32,851 nucleotides of DNA, taken from Acidithiobacillus ferruginosus (lineage in GTDB: Bacteria > Pseudomonadota > Gammaproteobacteria > Acidithiobacillales > Acidithiobacillaceae). The translations under genes and the position numbers were made by a program. The DNA lies in contig NZ_JABBDR010000251.1 of NCBI RefSeq assembly GCF_018854495.1, positions 1-32,851 of the forward strand, written 5' to 3'. Below, one piece after another: positions 31,408 to 32,851 of the stretch. Within the stretch, counting starts at the first letter, position 1. Each line of letters begins with the position of its first letter. Below the pieces are notes generated by a model. That model was not told the DNA's origin. It was given only the letters and a program-made list of their open reading frames with translations, and made no database searches.

Positions 31408-32475
31408 ATGTCATTGCATGATAATCACTTTGATCTTACAATCTCAAATATAGGCGTCATATCTTCAGCAAATGTAAGGATTGAAAATCTGACGGTTATA
31501 GGTGGCCCAAATAACTCTGGAAAAAGCACCATTGGCAAGCTCCTCATGGCCATGATTAAATCTGATGTAATCTCGAAATACAAAAATAATAAAGCAAAAA
31601 GTTCATTTGAAAAAAAAACGAGAGCGAAAGTATTTTGTGATATGGAGGCGATGCTATTCGGTAAAAAACTATTCCGTTTCGGCAGCGACGAAGGAAGCGC
31701 AAAGCTTGAGCGCGAAGGAAATAGGGTTTACGAAATAACAGTAAGGGATAAGAAACCCTACATGCTAGACGCCGAAACAAATGATGACTCTGAACAATAT
31801 TTCAGAGACGCAATGATAGTAAGTACTCCACTCATCTGGGATATGATAGATTTGTTTCGCTCCGTTCAAGCGTTGAAAGAGGCGAGCAGTGTTCTTAACC
31901 TTGGACAAAAAATACGCTATCCATACGTTCAGTGGGATGTCTTCACCAAATTAGAGCTTGCAAAAGATGAAGAAGCTGATTCCGACATGGATGTGGGGAA
32001 TGAATTCGCGCATAAAATCATGGATATTATAGCTGGTGACTTTCAAAAAAATAAATCCGGTTCATATAATTGGAAACCTAGGCATGGTGGTAATTATGAT
32101 ATGGTATCAACAGCATCCGGGGTAAAATGGTTTGGTTTACTTTTGGCCTTAGCTAGGAATGGTGCATTCAGAAAAGATCGATTGGTTATACTTGACGAGC
32201 CAGAAACACATCTTCACCCTGAATGGCAATTGAAAATGGCGGAATTATTAGTTTTTATGTCTAAGAAGATGCACCTAATCGTGACAACTCATAGTCCTTA
32301 TCTTTCTGAGGCGATTGAGCTTTATTCCGAGCAAACGAGCGATGTTAGTTGGCATGCATCTATTCCAGAGTCCGATGGTTGTATCATTAAACATCTAGAT
32401 TGCCCCCAAGAAATATATGAGCAACTCTATAGCCCAATACCCAAGCTCGAACTTTTGAGGGTAAACCATGATTAA
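31408..32475 (+). CDS. AAA/ABC-type ATPase of a two-gene system
   Basis: 355 residues; AGAGG upstream of the ATG. Walker A GGPNNSGKST (about 32-41), Walker B RLVILDEPETHLHPEWQ (about 258-275) and H-loop VTTHSPYLSEA (about 291-301); the signature is replaced by a TASGVKWFGLLL-type segment, as in many SMC-like AAA_21 ATPases. No fused nuclease. It overlaps the next gene by 8 bp (ATGATTAA). ATPases of this kind act as sensors in several two-gene defence systems (Septu and Gabija are examples of the principle), but its exact family is not assigned. AT-rich relative to the left half. Confidence 0.8.
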   Translation: MSLHDNHFDLTISNIGVISSANVRIENLTVIGGPNNSGKSTIGKLLMAMIKSDVISKYKNNKAKSSFEKKTRAKVFCDMEAMLFGKKLFRFGSDEGSAKLEREGNRVYEITVRDKKPYMLDAETNDDSEQYFRDAMIVSTPLIWDMIDLFRSVQALKEASSVLNLGQKIRYPYVQWDVFTKLELAKDEEADSDMDVGNEFAHKIMDIIAGDFQKNKSGSYNWKPRHGGNYDMVSTASGVKWFGLLLALARNGAFRKDRLVILDEPETHLHPEWQLKMAELLVFMSKKMHLIVTTHSPYLSEAIELYSEQTSDVSWHASIPESDGCIIKHLDCPQEIYEQLYSPIPKLELLRVNHD

Positions 32476-32851
32476 GCTAAAACAATACGTTGTACCACTG
32501 ACCTTTGTTGTTGATATACAAAGTTGGAACCATGGCTTACATAGTAACGCAGAGAAGGACTGGGTATGCTTCGATAACGCTAGAAACGATCCGGCATTCA
32601 AAAACCGTTATAGCCAGTCTTATGCCATAGATGTGTTGAAAATATGCAAAGACGGAAATGGCGATTATAATTTCTTTTTTATTGAATTTAAAGATTTAAC
32701 GAAAGTTGGCAGCGCTACTCTATTTTTTATTAAAAAGAGAGATAACCTGATAATGAAACTCATCGAATCGATTGCTATTACCTCATACTTTCTTGGCTCG
32801 TCAAGATATGTCGGTGTTAAGGACTTTCTTCTGTCAAAAAAGAGAAGATAT
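32468..32851 (+). CDS. Partner protein of the ATPase, possible PD-(D/E)xK nuclease (truncated by edge)
   Basis: 128 residues visible, open to the right edge. Starts MIKLKQYVVPLTFVVDIQSW inside the ATPase stop. SYAIDVLKI followed about 15 residues later by FFFIEFKDL gives D ... ExK, with hydrophobic strands on both sides, as expected for a PD-(D/E)xK nuclease. A helix KLIESIAITSYFL follows. This is a pattern-based suggestion; the remainder is outside the window. Confidence 0.6.
   Translation, partial: MIKLKQYVVPLTFVVDIQSWNHGLHSNAEKDWVCFDNARNDPAFKNRYSQSYAIDVLKICKDGNGDYNFFFIEFKDLTKVGSATLFFIKKRDNLIMKLIESIAITSYFLGSSRYVGVKDFLLSKKRRY

Noticed and set aside
1..32851. CRISPR arrays, tRNA or rRNA genes
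   Set aside because: No regularly spaced repeat array and no tRNA- or rRNA-like sequence was recognised; attachment-site direct repeats flanking the recombinase were also not found.

Overview
The window reads as part of an integrating conjugative or mobilisable element in a proteobacterium with roughly 55% GC. The mix of conjugation genes, IHF/HU-type proteins, FitAB, FinO/ProQ and M50-like genes would suit an acidophile such as Acidithiobacillus, but no marker settles the host and I hold this only weakly. No rRNA, tRNA or CRISPR array was seen.

Layout. (A) 1-3933, minus strand: transfer and replication core, read as topoisomerase-like protein, OB-fold protein, SSB and a type IV coupling ATPase that leaves the window on the left. 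(B) 4063-7223, plus strand: four short genes, each boxed by near-identical intergenic modules (terminator, GGTA-repeat promoter-like element, small leader hairpin, RBS), then an M50-type membrane protease. The ssb gene carries the same module. (C) 7352-8921: small hypothetical genes and a DUF4942 protein. (D) 8927-9849: a decayed sulfotransferase. (E) 9853-12791: a 5'-3' exonuclease interrupted by an in-frame ochre codon, a second HExxH membrane protein, a FinO/ProQ RNA chaperone, tandem HU- and IHF-like genes and a Cys-rich protein.

(F) 12860-14935: a 2,060-bp insertion bounded by 24-bp inverted repeats (23/24) and a perfect 8-bp target duplication. Its only gene encodes a 573-residue HEPN-like protein and no transposase is visible. 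(G) 15127-22191: five tightly coupled genes: FitA-like antitoxin, PIN toxin, class III cyclase-like protein, 1,608-residue type ISP restriction-modification enzyme and a HEPN-motif protein. (H) 22390-23865, minus strand: tyrosine recombinase followed by an ion-channel-like membrane protein. (I) 24062-25682: a hypothetical gene, a DsbC/G-like periplasmic thiol protein, a WGR-like protein and a small Cys-rich ORF. (J) 26213 to the right edge: more defence-type genes: a fused ABC-ATPase/Toprim protein resembling PARIS AriA-AriB, a DUF262+HEPN pair, a DUF6883+DUF4926 pair, and an ATPase paired with a nuclease-like gene cut by the edge.

The left half appears to maintain and transfer the element, and the right half is a defence cargo zone. 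The three most unusual observations are the repeated one-gene regulatory module with covarying leader hairpins (1418-6632), the transposase-less HEPN transposon (12868-14927), and the coupled toxin/cyclase/RM/HEPN operon (15127-22191).
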